Positions 43,725-52,776 of a stretch of DNA of 64,000 nt are shown here, piece by piece. This stretch comes from Natronobeatus ordinarius (GTDB lineage: Archaea; Halobacteriota; Halobacteria; Halobacteriales; Natrialbaceae). Location of the stretch: contig NZ_CP101456.1 of assembly GCF_024362485.1 (NCBI RefSeq), positions 1,364,001-1,428,000 of the forward strand, written 5' to 3'. The position numbers and the translations under genes were made by a program. The notes below the pieces were generated by a model, which was given only the letters and a program-made list of their open reading frames with translations, searched no databases and was not told the origin of the DNA. Positions within the stretch are counted from its first letter, which is position 1; each line of letters opens with the position of its first letter.

Positions 43725-45768
43725 GGATCTCACCCTCGATGAGCTGCTCGAGCGATTCCCCGTCGTCGACGTCGATAACGCGCATCTCGCCGCGTTCGCG
43801 GGACTCCCTGCCGTCCTGATACGTGATGGTTACGTCCATTTCGATCGTCTCCTCGTCGCCGTAGATGCCGTCGATCAGCTCCTCGTACCGCTCGTTGACG
43901 ACCTCGCGACGGATCTTTCCGGTCCGCGTGAGTTCGCCGTCGTCGGCGTCGAACTCCTTGAAGAGGACGACGAAGCGCTCGAGCGGGTGCTCTAAGCGCT
44001 CGTTCGTCTCCTCGACGACGCCTCTGATGAGTTCCAGCACCTCGGGTTGCTGTGAGAGGTCCTGGTAGCCGGCGTACTGGATGTCTCGCTGGTCGGCCCA
44101 CTCGGCGACGTTCTCGTAGCGGATGTTGAGCACTGCTGTGAGGAACTCACGTCCTTCGCCGACGACGAGCGCCTCCTTGAGGTACGGGTTGAACTTCAGG
44201 CTCGTCTCGACGCTGATCGGGGCGACGGCCGTTCCGTCGGCGAGCTCTAACACGTCGTCCATCCGGTCGAACACCTTGACGTGGCCGTCCTCGGTGATCG
44301 CGCCGAAGTCGTCGGTGTGGAGCCACTCGCCGTCGAGCGCCTCCGCGGTCTTCTCGGGCTGGTTGTAGTAGCCCGAGGTGACGACTGGACCCCGGACGAC
44401 CAGCTCGCCTTCGGGCGTGATACCGACCTCGACGTTGGGGAACACCTCGCCGACGGTGTCGGCCTGGATATCCTCGTTGCGGTGCATCGTCACGAAGCCA
44501 CAGACCTCCGACTGCCCCCAGATCTGCTTGAGCGGAATCCCCAGGGCGTGGTAGTACTGGAAGTGTTCTTCGCCGAGGGGACCACCGCCGGTGTAGACGT
44601 TCTTCGCGCGCTTGAGGCCGATCTTGTCGAGGATCGGCCGGTAGGCGGCCCAGTAGGCGAGCCAGTGTTTGAAGCGCAGCGACGCCGGCGGCTCCTGGCC
44701 GCGCTTGTCGCCGCTGACGTACTCGGCGTACTCGTTGCCGATCGCCATCGCCTTCTCGTACACCCAGCGTTTGAGTCGCGTCGTGTTCTCGATCTTCGCT
44801 TTGATGTTTGCGACCCAGCCCTCGTAGCCGTTCGGCGAGGAGAAGATGATCTCCGGGCCGATCTCGCGCATGTCTTCGCTCTCGGTTTCGGGCTGTTCGG
44901 CGAAGTTCGCCGTCCAGCCACCGACGAACGCCGCGGCGATGAGGATCATCTGCTCGCCCACCCACGCCATTGGGAGGTACGAGAAGTAATCCGACCCCTT
45001 CGGGAGCGGATCGATCTCGATCGCGGCGTTCGCCAGGTTGAGGAAGTTGAAGTGGGTCAGCTGGACGCGCTTTGGCATCCCCGTCGTTCCCGACGTCGGC
45101 GACAGCATCGCCGGCGTGTTCGGGTCGACGTCCCGTACTCGCGCTTCGAAGTCGGCGTCGGTCACCTCGCCACCCGTCGAGCGCTCGCGACCGCGTTGCT
45201 CGAGTTCCTCGTAACTCACGACCGGCACGACGGTGTCGTCGTAGCGGAACATCCCCTTCGGGTCGCGGTAGACGATCGCCTCGAGCGACGGCGCCTGGTC
45301 GGCCACTGACAGCAGCTTGTCGACCATCTCCTGGTCCTCGGCGTAGGCGACTTTCGGCGAGAGGAGCTCGAGCTGGTTGCCGATCGCCTCCGGGAGCATG
45401 TCCTCGTAGTTCGGTGCCGCCATCCCACCCAGGGACTGGGCGGCCATCCACGACCACAGCTGATGAGGGCGGTTGTAGCCGATGGTAAAGAGAACGTCCT
45501 CCTCACCGAACTCGAGCGTCTCGAGGCCGAGTGCGAAGTGTTTCACCCGTTCGTAGTACTCCGTCCAGGTGAACTCCTGCCAGACGCCGTAGCGCTTCCA
45601 GCGGAGGGCGACCTCGTCGGGGTGTTCCTGAACGTGGTTCAACAGGATCTCCGGGAGGGCCTTGTCGTCGACGATCTCGACGTCGCCTTCCGGCGCCGAG
45701 GCGATCCGTTCGATCGTGAGCGTCCCGTCCAGTTCGACGTCGGGAACCTGCTCGTCCACCTCCGACAT
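43717..45768 (-). CDS. long-chain-type acyl-CoA synthetase (AMP-forming) within the liv operon
   Basis: A 683-residue adenylate-forming ligase. The P-loop is SPTSGTTGMPKRVQLTH, A5 is IWGQSEVCGF, A7 is WLHTDDFGAITEDG and A8 is DRMDDVLELADGTAVAP, with the C-terminal lysine in LTRTGKIRREVV. It is of the long-form acyl-CoA/aryl-CoA synthetase type. Its place between LivG and LivH genes is a known arrangement in bacterial importers of aromatic or fatty acids, so imported acid is probably activated to its CoA ester at the membrane. Substrate cannot be read from sequence. Confidence 0.9.
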   Translation of the reverse strand: MSEVDEQVPDVELDGTLTIERIASAPEGDVEIVDDKALPEILLNHVQEHPDEVALRWKRYGVWQEFTWTEYYERVKHFALGLETLEFGEEDVLFTIGYNRPHQLWSWMAAQSLGGMAAPNYEDMLPEAIGNQLELLSPKVAYAEDQEMVDKLLSVADQAPSLEAIVYRDPKGMFRYDDTVVPVVSYEELEQRGRERSTGGEVTDADFEARVRDVDPNTPAMLSPTSGTTGMPKRVQLTHFNFLNLANAAIEIDPLPKGSDYFSYLPMAWVGEQMILIAAAFVGGWTANFAEQPETESEDMREIGPEIIFSSPNGYEGWVANIKAKIENTTRLKRWVYEKAMAIGNEYAEYVSGDKRGQEPPASLRFKHWLAYWAAYRPILDKIGLKRAKNVYTGGGPLGEEHFQYYHALGIPLKQIWGQSEVCGFVTMHRNEDIQADTVGEVFPNVEVGITPEGELVVRGPVVTSGYYNQPEKTAEALDGEWLHTDDFGAITEDGHVKVFDRMDDVLELADGTAVAPISVETSLKFNPYLKEALVVGEGREFLTAVLNIRYENVAEWADQRDIQYAGYQDLSQQPEVLELIRGVVEETNERLEHPLERFVVLFKEFDADDGELTRTGKIRREVVNERYEELIDGIYGDEETIEMDVTITYQDGRESRERGEMRVIDVDDGESLEQLIEGEIHE

Positions 45769-46593
45769 TCAGTCCACCCCCGTGTAGATGTTCTGGACCT
45801 CCGGGTCGTCCGTCACCGCTTCGGGTTCACCTCGAGCGATGACGCCGCCTTTGTGCAGGACGATCATCCGCTCGGAGACGTCGGTGACGACCTCGAGGTC
45901 GTGTTCGATCATCACGAGCGTCAGCCCTTCGTCCTCGTGAAGGTCAGCGAGCAGCCGCACCATGTCGTACTTCTCGTCGAAGGTCAGGCCGCTCATCGCC
46001 TCGTCGAGTAACAAGACGTCGGGATCGAGCGCGAGCGAGCGCGCGAGGTCGACCCGCCGACGGATGCCAAGCGGCATGCTCGAGATCGGGCTGTGACGGT
46101 ACTCCCACAGCTCGAGGTAGTCGATGATCTCTTCGGCGCGACGCATGTTCTCCGCCTCGAGTCGGCGGGCCGGACCCAGGTACGTCAGCGCCTGCCACAG
46201 GGTCGGCCGCTCTTTGATCGAGAGGACGGTCATGATGTTCTCGACGGCGTCTTCCTCCTCGAACAGCTCGAGTCCCTGGAAGGTTCGTCCCAGGCCCTTT
46301 CGTGCTCGCCTGTACGCGGGATCGGGCGTGACGTCCTCGGCGTTGAAAAACACCTGGCCTCCCGGGTCCGGATCGTAGAAGCCGTTGAGGACGTTCAACA
46401 GCGTGGTTTTGCCGGCGCCGTTGGGCCCGACGATCGAAATCCACTCGCCTCGCTCGATGCCGATCGAGACGTCGTCGACGGCGGTGATCGCGCCGAACGT
46501 CTTCGTGACGTCTCGGCAGCCGAGGATCGCGTCCTCCGGATTCACGTAGGGCCCGGATCGCAGTTCGGGGTTCGGTGACTCTGATAAACTCAT
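45769..46593 (-). CDS. livG: branched-chain-type ABC ATPase LivG
   Basis: A 274-residue ATPase with Walker A VGPNGAGKTTLLN, the LivG-specific insert FNAEDVTPDPAYRRARKGLGRTFQ, and Walker B DVLLLDEAMSG. The ABC signature is SSMPLGIRRRVDLARSL, not LSGGQ, a variant seen in importers that have an acyl-CoA ligase in the operon. It ends directly before the acyl-CoA synthetase gene (0-base gap). It powers import together with LivF. Confidence 0.9.
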   Translation of the reverse strand: MSLSESPNPELRSGPYVNPEDAILGCRDVTKTFGAITAVDDVSIGIERGEWISIVGPNGAGKTTLLNVLNGFYDPDPGGQVFFNAEDVTPDPAYRRARKGLGRTFQGLELFEEEDAVENIMTVLSIKERPTLWQALTYLGPARRLEAENMRRAEEIIDYLELWEYRHSPISSMPLGIRRRVDLARSLALDPDVLLLDEAMSGLTFDEKYDMVRLLADLHEDEGLTLVMIEHDLEVVTDVSERMIVLHKGGVIARGEPEAVTDDPEVQNIYTGVD

Positions 46594-46606
46594 GAATACT
46601 GTCGTG

Positions 46607-47431
46607 TTACGTCCACCGCTTGCGGATCTTGTAGTGTCGAATGTCCGAATACCTGCTCTCCTCGCTGCTCGTTCCCAGGTAGAACTCCTTGATCTCCTCG
46701 CGCTGGGTGAGTACGTCCGCGGGGTCGTGGAGCTCGATCTGGCCGTTCTCCAGCACGTAGCCGTAGTCGGCGATCTCGAGCGTCCGTTTTGCGTTCTGGT
46801 CGGCGATGATCATCGTGATGTCCTGCTCGCGGTTGATCTCTCTGAGCGTCTCGAAGATGTCCTGGACCAGCTTCGGGGCGAGCCCCAGCGACGGCTCGTC
46901 GAGCAACAGCAGCTTCGGCTTGTGGATCAGCGCCCGGGCGATGACGAGCATCTGCTGTTCCCCGCCGCTGGTGTAGCCCGCCTGCACGTCGAGGAGGTCC
47001 TCGAGCTGGGGGAAGTACTCGAAGGCGAGTTCGTAGTCCGACTTGTCGTAACGCACCCGTCGCCCGCCACGGTACAGTCCACACCGCAGGTTCTCCTCGA
47101 CGGTCAGGTCGGGGAAGGTCCGTCGTCCCTCGAGGATGTGGGTGACGCCTCTGTCGACCATCTCGTTGGTGCTGGCGTTCGTCACGTCGTCGCCCTCGAA
47201 GTAGACCGAGCCGCGGCTGACCTCGCCGCGTTCGGTGAGCCCGATGCCGGAGATCATCTTCAGGATCGTCGACTTCCCGGCGCCGTTCGGGCCGAGGAGT
47301 GCGACGATGTCGCCACGCTCGGCTTCCATCGAGACGCCCTGCACCGCCAGGAAGTGGCGATCGTAGACGATCTCTGCGTTGTCGAGTTCGACGACCGGGA
47401 CGTCAGCGAGGGACTCCTGTTCTGCGCTCAT
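46607..47431 (-). CDS. livF: branched-chain-type ABC ATPase LivF
   Basis: A 274-residue ATPase with Walker A LLGPNGAGKSTILK, signature TSGGEQQMLVIARAL, and Walker B LLLLDEPSLGLAP. The ATG at 47431 sits one base after the binding-protein stop; an upstream in-frame ATG at 47452 would overlap that gene by 20 bases and is less likely. It lies 13 bases before livG. It forms the heterodimeric motor with LivG. Confidence 0.9.
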   Translation of the reverse strand: MSAEQESLADVPVVELDNAEIVYDRHFLAVQGVSMEAERGDIVALLGPNGAGKSTILKMISGIGLTERGEVSRGSVYFEGDDVTNASTNEMVDRGVTHILEGRRTFPDLTVEENLRCGLYRGGRRVRYDKSDYELAFEYFPQLEDLLDVQAGYTSGGEQQMLVIARALIHKPKLLLLDEPSLGLAPKLVQDIFETLREINREQDITMIIADQNAKRTLEIADYGYVLENGQIELHDPADVLTQREEIKEFYLGTSSEESRYSDIRHYKIRKRWT

Positions 47432-47432
47432 A

Positions 47433-48692
47433 TTATTCGGGGAGCCAGTCATCCCGGCGCTCGAGTTCGACTGCGCCGTCGTGGACCAGTTCGCCGTTCT
47501 GGACCTCGAACATCTGGCCGGTCATCGTCGCCCGGCGGTCGTCTTCTTCGAAGTTCAGCGGTTGGGGGAGCAGCCCCTCGCCGTCGAAGCCCTCGAGTTC
47601 GAAGAACGCCTCGCGCACGTCCGCACCGGAGTGGGGGTCGTTGCCCATCTCCTGGGCCAGCTTGATCCCCTCGATGGCCAGCGCCGCGTGGGTGACGCCG
47701 CGGACGTAGTTGAGGTTCGCGTCCTCCGGATCATCCATGTCGCGACCCTCGCGTTCGAACGACTCCTCGATGATCTGGGCACCGCGGGCGTCCAACGCCA
47801 GCGCCTCGTCCCACGTGACGTTCGCGTTCACGTACCTGGCGCCCTCGAACAGCTCCGGGAACTCCGCAACGCGGAACTCGTCGACCGTCCAGGTGAGCCC
47901 CATCACGGTGATATCGGCCCCACGCTGGTCGATCGCCTGGAGGAGCACCCGCATCGGATCGGCGGTGTTCTGGTGGATGAGGTAGTCGACGCCGTTATTC
48001 TCGGCGCGTTGCACCTGCGTTCCCGCATCACCTTCGTCGAGCTCGAGGGTGATGTTGTCCTCGAGGTCGAGGCCGAGCTCCTCGGCGTACGCCTCGCCGC
48101 CAGGGATCGGTGATTCACCGAAGGCAGTCGTGTTGTGGATGAACGCGACCGTCGCGTCGGGGTCGTTGTCGGCGATCCATTGCAGGTGCGCACGCGCCTG
48201 ACTGGTGTAGTCGAGGTTGGTGTAGAAGTTGTACTGGGTTTCCGAGCCCAGCAGTGCGTCGCTGTAGGACGCCGAGATGTAGACCACCTCGTCGAAGTGG
48301 GCGTCGTTGGCGAGCGCCTCGGTGTCGGCCGTCCCCCAGCCGATGATGACGGGCGGGAAGTCGTCGGCCGTGTGTCCGGAGTACTGCTGCTGGGCCTCGT
48401 CGACCTCGTAGGCGTAGTCCTGCCAGTCGTGAATAATCTCTTCGTCGAGTTCGTCGTTCTCGTTGTACCACGCGATCGCGTCACGGGAACCGAGGCCCGT
48501 GGGCCGGCCGACGTCGGCCGTCCCGCCACTCAGGTCGTAGATGCCGGGGACCCGGATCCCCTCTTCGTCGTCGCCACCCATGCAACCCGCGAGTGCCATT
48601 CCGGCCGTCGCGGCGGCGACCCCGCCGGTGCTGCGCAGGAATCGGCGGCGGCTGTGCGTTACCCTTTCATAGCTGTTGTCAGCATCCCTCAT
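47433..48692 (-). CDS. ABC transporter substrate-binding lipoprotein (Liv-type)
   Basis: A 419-residue periplasm-facing binding protein. The N-terminus has a Tat motif (SRRRFLRSTGG, arginines 15-17) followed by the lipobox LAGC with Cys37, so it is exported folded and lipid-anchored, as is usual in haloarchaea. The mature part has the two-lobed Liv fold (VPGIYDLSGGTADVGRPTGLG, ISASYSDALLGSE, NYVRGVTHAALAIEG). It gives the system its specificity. It is the first gene of the six-gene operon. Confidence 0.92.
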   Translation of the reverse strand: MRDADNSYERVTHSRRRFLRSTGGVAAATAGMALAGCMGGDDEEGIRVPGIYDLSGGTADVGRPTGLGSRDAIAWYNENDELDEEIIHDWQDYAYEVDEAQQQYSGHTADDFPPVIIGWGTADTEALANDAHFDEVVYISASYSDALLGSETQYNFYTNLDYTSQARAHLQWIADNDPDATVAFIHNTTAFGESPIPGGEAYAEELGLDLEDNITLELDEGDAGTQVQRAENNGVDYLIHQNTADPMRVLLQAIDQRGADITVMGLTWTVDEFRVAEFPELFEGARYVNANVTWDEALALDARGAQIIEESFEREGRDMDDPEDANLNYVRGVTHAALAIEGIKLAQEMGNDPHSGADVREAFFELEGFDGEGLLPQPLNFEEDDRRATMTGQMFEVQNGELVHDGAVELERRDDWLPE

Positions 48693-48718
48693 GCTAGTAC
48701 ACCCCTCACAAATACCCC

Positions 48719-48732
48719 AATATTATTTAAAT
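48719..48732 (-). promoter_or_regulatory. AT-rich promoter element of the liv operon
   Basis: ATTTAAATAATATT on the minus strand (complement of 48719-48732) lies 27 to 40 bases before the ATG at 48692, a clear TATA-type element for leaderless transcription. The IclR gene ends 119 bases upstream; an IclR site would be expected in 48733-48851, but I see no convincing palindrome. Confidence 0.55.
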
Positions 48733-48851
48733 CATTTGGTCGACTTGAGGGGAACGGGGAGGAGACAGTAGCTCCTTAATGATCGTCGTACCGTCACAGC
48801 GTGTGTACTGTCGGACACGAGTAGCAGCCCCAGGTGAGTATGGCGGCCCCG

Positions 48852-49610
48852 TCAGGAGTAATCGAGGTTCACCTGAACGACGTTCGCCGACCGCTGCACC
48901 GCCCTGGCGACCTCCTCGAGACTCTCCTCGTCGTCGATCCGGTACGATGGGCTACAGACGCAGACCGATGCACGAACCTCGTCGTTCATGTCGAGTACCG
49001 GCGCGGCGATACAGGTCATCCCCGACATTCGTTCGCCGTCGTCGATGGCGTACCCTCGTTCGCGGGTCCGCTCGAGTTCTTCGTACAGTTCGTCCCGGTC
49101 GGTGATCGTGTTCTTCGTCATCCGCTCGAGCCCGTGCTGGTCGAGAATCGCGTCGACGCGTGCGTGTGGCAACTCTGCCAGAATGGCCTTCCCCGGCGCG
49201 ACGGTGTGCAGCGGCATGCGCACGCCCCGGAACGCGTCGATGTTGATCGCCTCCTCGCCCTCGTCGAGGCTGATCAACACGCCGAGCCCGTTCTCCTCGA
49301 TCATGAGGCTGATGTGTTCGCCCGTCGTCGCCGCGAGCTTCGGGAGTTCGGACTCGGCGGCTCGCACGACGGCCATCCGCTGGCGCCGCCGCTCGCCGAT
49401 CTCGAGGAACTTCGTACTCGGGCGGTACTCGAGGTCGTCACGAACGACGAATCCGGTCTGGGTGAGTGAATTGAGGTAGTTGTGTGCGGTACTGACGGGC
49501 AGATCGAGCTCGGTAGCCAGATCGGACGCCGTTAGCCCGCCGTGTCTCGACAACGACTCGACGATCTCGAACGCCTTGACCACGGATTTGATGGTCCCAT
49601 CGTCGTCCAT
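48852..49610 (-). CDS. IclR-family transcriptional regulator
   Basis: A 252-residue regulator. The N-terminal winged HTH reads IKSVVKAFEIVESLSRHGGLTASDLATELDLPVSTAHNYLNSL in order (residues about 5-47), and the C-terminal IclR effector domain includes VAPGKAILAELPHA and GMTCIAAPVLDMNDEVRASVCV. The start at 49610 (MDDDGTIKSVV) fits the family; the longer open frame upstream does not. It lies directly upstream of the liv operon on the same strand, so it probably controls it in response to a carboxylic acid. Confidence 0.88.
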   Translation of the reverse strand: MDDDGTIKSVVKAFEIVESLSRHGGLTASDLATELDLPVSTAHNYLNSLTQTGFVVRDDLEYRPSTKFLEIGERRRQRMAVVRAAESELPKLAATTGEHISLMIEENGLGVLISLDEGEEAINIDAFRGVRMPLHTVAPGKAILAELPHARVDAILDQHGLERMTKNTITDRDELYEELERTRERGYAIDDGERMSGMTCIAAPVLDMNDEVRASVCVCSPSYRIDDEESLEEVARAVQRSANVVQVNLDYS

Positions 49611-50691
49611 GGCACACCTTGTGAACGCGACCCACATGATACTTTCGGCTATACTGAATTTTGAACGGTCCCTCATTCGGCCACGGGGTGTGAAGATCGG
49701 TCGAGAACGACGCCACAGAGCTGACTGCTGGCGGCCACACCGCAGCACTCCGGCGGTTTCACCGGGAAGCCGCGACTGACGTCCCTGAACACGTTCTCGA
49801 TAGCCGGTCCCACGATGCTGAAACCAAATACCATGAATGTTCGTGGCAAATTCACTAACCCTGGAATCAAATTTCTTCGAATCGGCGCATACGAAGCTAT
49901 CACCTACTTTGCTCTTGAGTATGCGCTCCAGTAATTAGAAAACGGGTCGGGAGTTTATGCCAACCCGAATCCGACAATGCTGAAACAGGGGTCAATTACA
50001 GCCGTATGGCTGTAACGTAGCGTTCCGGCAGGGCTACTGTCAGAGCTGTTGAGACGCCGGGATATCGTCGCTACTGCGACCGGATATCTGCTACCGACTG
50101 GGCGGCGAAACTGACCGCAAGCGAGGTTGTGTCCCCGAATCGAACGCCGATCTGGACGACGCCACAGCGCTGGTGTACGAGGGACCGACTCCCCCGCAGA
50201 CATTCACTCAAAATTACGAGTGGTTGCTAATCCTATCATTTCTTATACTATATTTGAATCGCATAGAAATTCGAGTTCCGACGGTACTCGCTTGCCACCA
50301 GCAGGCTACCTGCGCGTGCGATCTCGTCCGACTACCTCGATCCCGTCCGACTTCAACACTACCCCCCGATTCCGGCCGAGAAGCCGCGGTAGCGGTCGAT
50401 AATCTCCGTATTCTGCACCTCTTCCCGTTCGTGGACATCCACCCGTTCGAGCCCACTGGGCTCTCGCTTGCTGTCGCTCAATTCCAGTGGTGAGAAGGAG
50501 GGTTTGAGTAGTGTTGCATCTATTTTCCGCACCAAACCATAATCTTTAGTAGCTGTCTTCCTATCGGGTAGTTCTTCTAGCCGGTCAGGATCCAAACGGT
50601 GACGATCACTTGGAAACGACCCAGGAACGGACGGCTACACCCGCGATCGGTTACAAATTATAAGTGAGCAACGCGCGAAGGTGGCGGTGCT
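49611..50691. other. 1.08-kb low-GC intergenic region with remnants
   Basis: No conventional gene is supported. The DNA is visibly more AT-rich than its surroundings. A 78-codon minus-strand frame at 50359-50595 (MDPDRLEELPDRKTATKDYG) has non-haloarchaeal codon use and no recognised family; at best it is a foreign remnant. A perfect palindromic hairpin lies at 49996-50015. TATA-like sequence at 50655-50663 belongs to the next gene. The region looks like decayed accessory DNA. Confidence 0.4.
49996..50015. repeat. hairpin resembling an IS200/IS605-type end
   Basis: TTACAGCC-GTAT-GGCTGTAA is a perfect 8-bp stem with a 4-base loop in the degenerate intergenic DNA. Sub-terminal hairpins of this type mark IS200/IS605 ends and the palindrome-associated elements known in haloarchaea. 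No transposase is nearby. Its identity is not proven. Confidence 0.35.
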
Positions 50692-51426
50692 ATGCAACTC
50701 ACCTGGCACGGCCACTCGACGTGGCACGTCACCGTCGGCGATACGGACCTGCTGATCGACCCGTTTTTCGACAACCCGAAGACCGACCTCGAGCCGGCGG
50801 ACCTCGAGACGCCGGACTACGTGCTGTTGACCCACGGCCACGCCGATCACATCGCCCACGCCGGCGAGTTCGCAGAGGCGACGCTAGTCGCGACGCCGGA
50901 ACTCGTCTCCTACGCCACCGAGGAGTTCGGCTTCGAGGACGCCGTCGGGGGGATGGGGATGAACCTCGGCGGCACCGTCGAGTGCGGCGACGCCTACGTG
51001 ACGATGCATCGCGCGGATCACACCAACGGCATCATGACCGAGTACGACGTCGACGCTGGAATGCCCGCCGGCTTCGTCATCTCGAACACGAAACCGACCC
51101 AGACCGCCGACGAAGAGAGCACGACGTTCTACCACGCCGGCGACACCGGCCTGATGACCGAGATGCGTGACGTCATCGCCCCCTTCTTAGAGCCCGACGC
51201 CGCCGCCGTCCCCATCGGCGACCACTTCACGATGGGGCCCTGGCAGGCGGCCGTCGCCGTCGACTGGCTCGACGTCGACTACGCCTTCCCGATGCACTAC
51301 GACACCTTCCCGCCGATCGAGCAGGACCCCGCAGACTTCGAGCGCGAAGTGCGGGCAACCGGTAGCGACGCCGAGGTCGTCGCTCTCGAGGCCGACGAGC
51401 CGTTCGACCTGGACGGACACCTGTAG
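50692..51426 (+). CDS. metallo-beta-lactamase-fold hydrolase (UPF0173)
   Basis: A 244-residue metal-dependent hydrolase. It starts [13 protein letters not shown] and has the zinc-binding [12 protein letters not shown], a second ligand in HRADHTNG, and [12 protein letters not shown] with [10 protein letters not shown]. This is the UPF0173 layout, a conserved family of unknown substrate. AAATTATAAG at 50655-50663 lies about 30 bases before the ATG, supporting the start. Confidence 0.9.
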   Translation: MQLTWHGHSTWHVTVGDTDLLIDPFFDNPKTDLEPADLETPDYVLLTHGHADHIAHAGEFAEATLVATPELVSYATEEFGFEDAVGGMGMNLGGTVECGDAYVTMHRADHTNGIMTEYDVDAGMPAGFVISNTKPTQTADEESTTFYHAGDTGLMTEMRDVIAPFLEPDAAAVPIGDHFTMGPWQAAVAVDWLDVDYAFPMHYDTFPPIEQDPADFEREVRATGSDAEVVALEADEPFDLDGHL

Positions 51427-51507
51427 AGACGGTCGCACTCGTTTTTCCGGACGGATTCACCGGGGAGACCAACGTTTACACCGTCGGTCGTCGTGCGTTT
51501 GCTTGCA

Positions 51508-51903
51508 ATGGCGAAAGAAGTCACCACCACCTCCGAGGAGGGGTTCAGCGCGACGAACGACATCCGCGAGTTCGAGACCGAGATCGACGCCACGGGTGAG
51601 GATGCGCCCGACACGCTCGAGGCCGTACTCGCCGCCTACGGCTCCTGTTACGTCCCCGCGCTACGCGTCGGCGGCCAGCAGCGCGACGTCGACGAGCTCG
51701 GCCGAATCGAGATCGGCGTCACCGGCGAACTCAACGACGACGACAAACTCGAGTCGATCGACTTCGACATCCGCGTCGAGGCGGACGTCGACGACGAGAA
51801 GGGGGAGGCGATCGTCGAGCGTGCATTCGAGCTCTGCAAGGTCCACGACGCGTTGAAAGAGAGTCTCCACGCGGAGGCGAGCTTCGAAGGGAACGCGTTC
51901 TAG
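51508..51903 (+). CDS. OsmC-family peroxide-detoxifying protein
   Basis: A 131-residue OsmC-like protein. The two redox cysteines expected of this family are present: Cys47 in AAYGSCYVPAL and Cys110 in AFELCKVHDAL. They would reduce organic hydroperoxides at the dimer interface. The ATG at 51508 is chosen because MAKEVTTTSEEGF fits the family start. It stands alone, 81 bases after the UPF0173 gene, with TTTACA-like promoter sequence at about 51473. Confidence 0.85.
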   Translation: MAKEVTTTSEEGFSATNDIREFETEIDATGEDAPDTLEAVLAAYGSCYVPALRVGGQQRDVDELGRIEIGVTGELNDDDKLESIDFDIRVEADVDDEKGEAIVERAFELCKVHDALKESLHAEASFEGNAF

Positions 51904-51963
51904 TCTCTCCTGGGCGGATAGGCGGGGGAAACCCTGATACCACCGTCCCACCAAGCACCCGGC

Positions 51964-52428
51964 ATGACAGCGAATAGCTGGACGGACCAGATCGTCGGCG
52001 AGCGGATGACCGTCGACCAGGAGTTCTCCCCGAAGATCGCGAGTTCTCGCTTTTCGAGTCAGGAGTGGAGCCTCATCATGACCGCGACGGAGTTCGAGAT
52101 CGAACGTCCCGACGATCCCGAGGAGGCGCGACTCGTCGCGAACACGGAGCGGGTCGACCAGATCCTGCCGGAACTCGAGAACATCCGGTCGCAGATGGGG
52201 GCGATGGGCGGCGTTCCCGGCGAGAGCGGTGGCGCAGGCGGCGGAGGCGGCGGATTCCTCGATTCGATCAAAGGCGCACTCGGGATGGGTGGCGGAACCG
52301 GCGGCGACTACGAGGCTGAGCGCGAGGCGGCTGAGGAGCTTACCCAGGCGTACGCCGACCAGCTGCAGGCTCACCTCGAGTCGAAAGGACGCTGGGACGC
52401 CATCCGCGAGCAGGCAGCCGACGAGTGA
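51964..52428 (+). CDS. DUF5799-type haloarchaeal protein
   Basis: A 154-residue protein. The first ~75 residues (MTANSWTDQIVGERMTVDQE, FSSQEWSLIMTATEFEIERP) match the haloarchaeal DUF5799 pattern as I remember it. A Gly-rich linker (GGAGGGGGGFLDSIKGALGM) and a charged helical tail follow. No catalytic motif or membrane helix is seen. Its function is unknown. Confidence 0.72.
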   Translation: MTANSWTDQIVGERMTVDQEFSPKIASSRFSSQEWSLIMTATEFEIERPDDPEEARLVANTERVDQILPELENIRSQMGAMGGVPGESGGAGGGGGGFLDSIKGALGMGGGTGGDYEAEREAAEELTQAYADQLQAHLESKGRWDAIREQAADE

Positions 52429-52449
52429 TCGGTCGCCCCCAGGGGGCGG

Positions 52450-52593
52450 TCAGTCACCCGCGTGGAACATCGTGTACTCGCTCGCTTCGTAGATGTTGAT
52501 CAGTTCGGTGACGAGCTCGTCGTAGGACTCGTCGTCGACGCGCAGCGCGTCGAGTCGTTCGATCGTCTCCTCCTCGAGTTCGATCGGTGGCAT
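52450..52593 (-). CDS. 47-residue DUF7557-type small protein
   Basis: A very short acidic protein, MPPIELEEETIERLDALRVD and on to FHAGD, with a ribbon-helix-helix-like beginning (a short strand followed by helices). It is conserved in size and pattern with haloarchaeal DUF7557 members that resemble VapB/CopG-type antitoxins. No toxin gene is adjacent. The ATG at 52593 is the only start that preserves this pattern. Confidence 0.6.
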   Translation of the reverse strand: MPPIELEEETIERLDALRVDDESYDELVTELINIYEASEYTMFHAGD

Positions 52594-52776
52594 GCGAGAA
52601 CCCAACGGGCCGAATCGTGATAAAAACTGTCGAGGTATCGAGCGAAACACTCTTTCACGGTACTTTCGTATTCGCCTGACAATGAGAGACTCGCGGTGCT
52701 CGCCGAGAGTGAGTCCCTCGGTTCCGCTCTCGAACGGTAGTAACACCGACGCCGCTGGGTGGACCACGTGACGTCC

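Noticed and set aside
49673-49903. small minus-strand frame with MVFGFSIVGPAIENVFRDV
   Set aside because: It looked like a transposase remnant, but no catalytic motif or terminal repeats could be identified and base use is non-coding.
50120-50160. possible minus-strand tRNA T-arm around 50140
   Set aside because: The stem CGGCG/CGGGG has mismatched pairs and no other tRNA arms are found.
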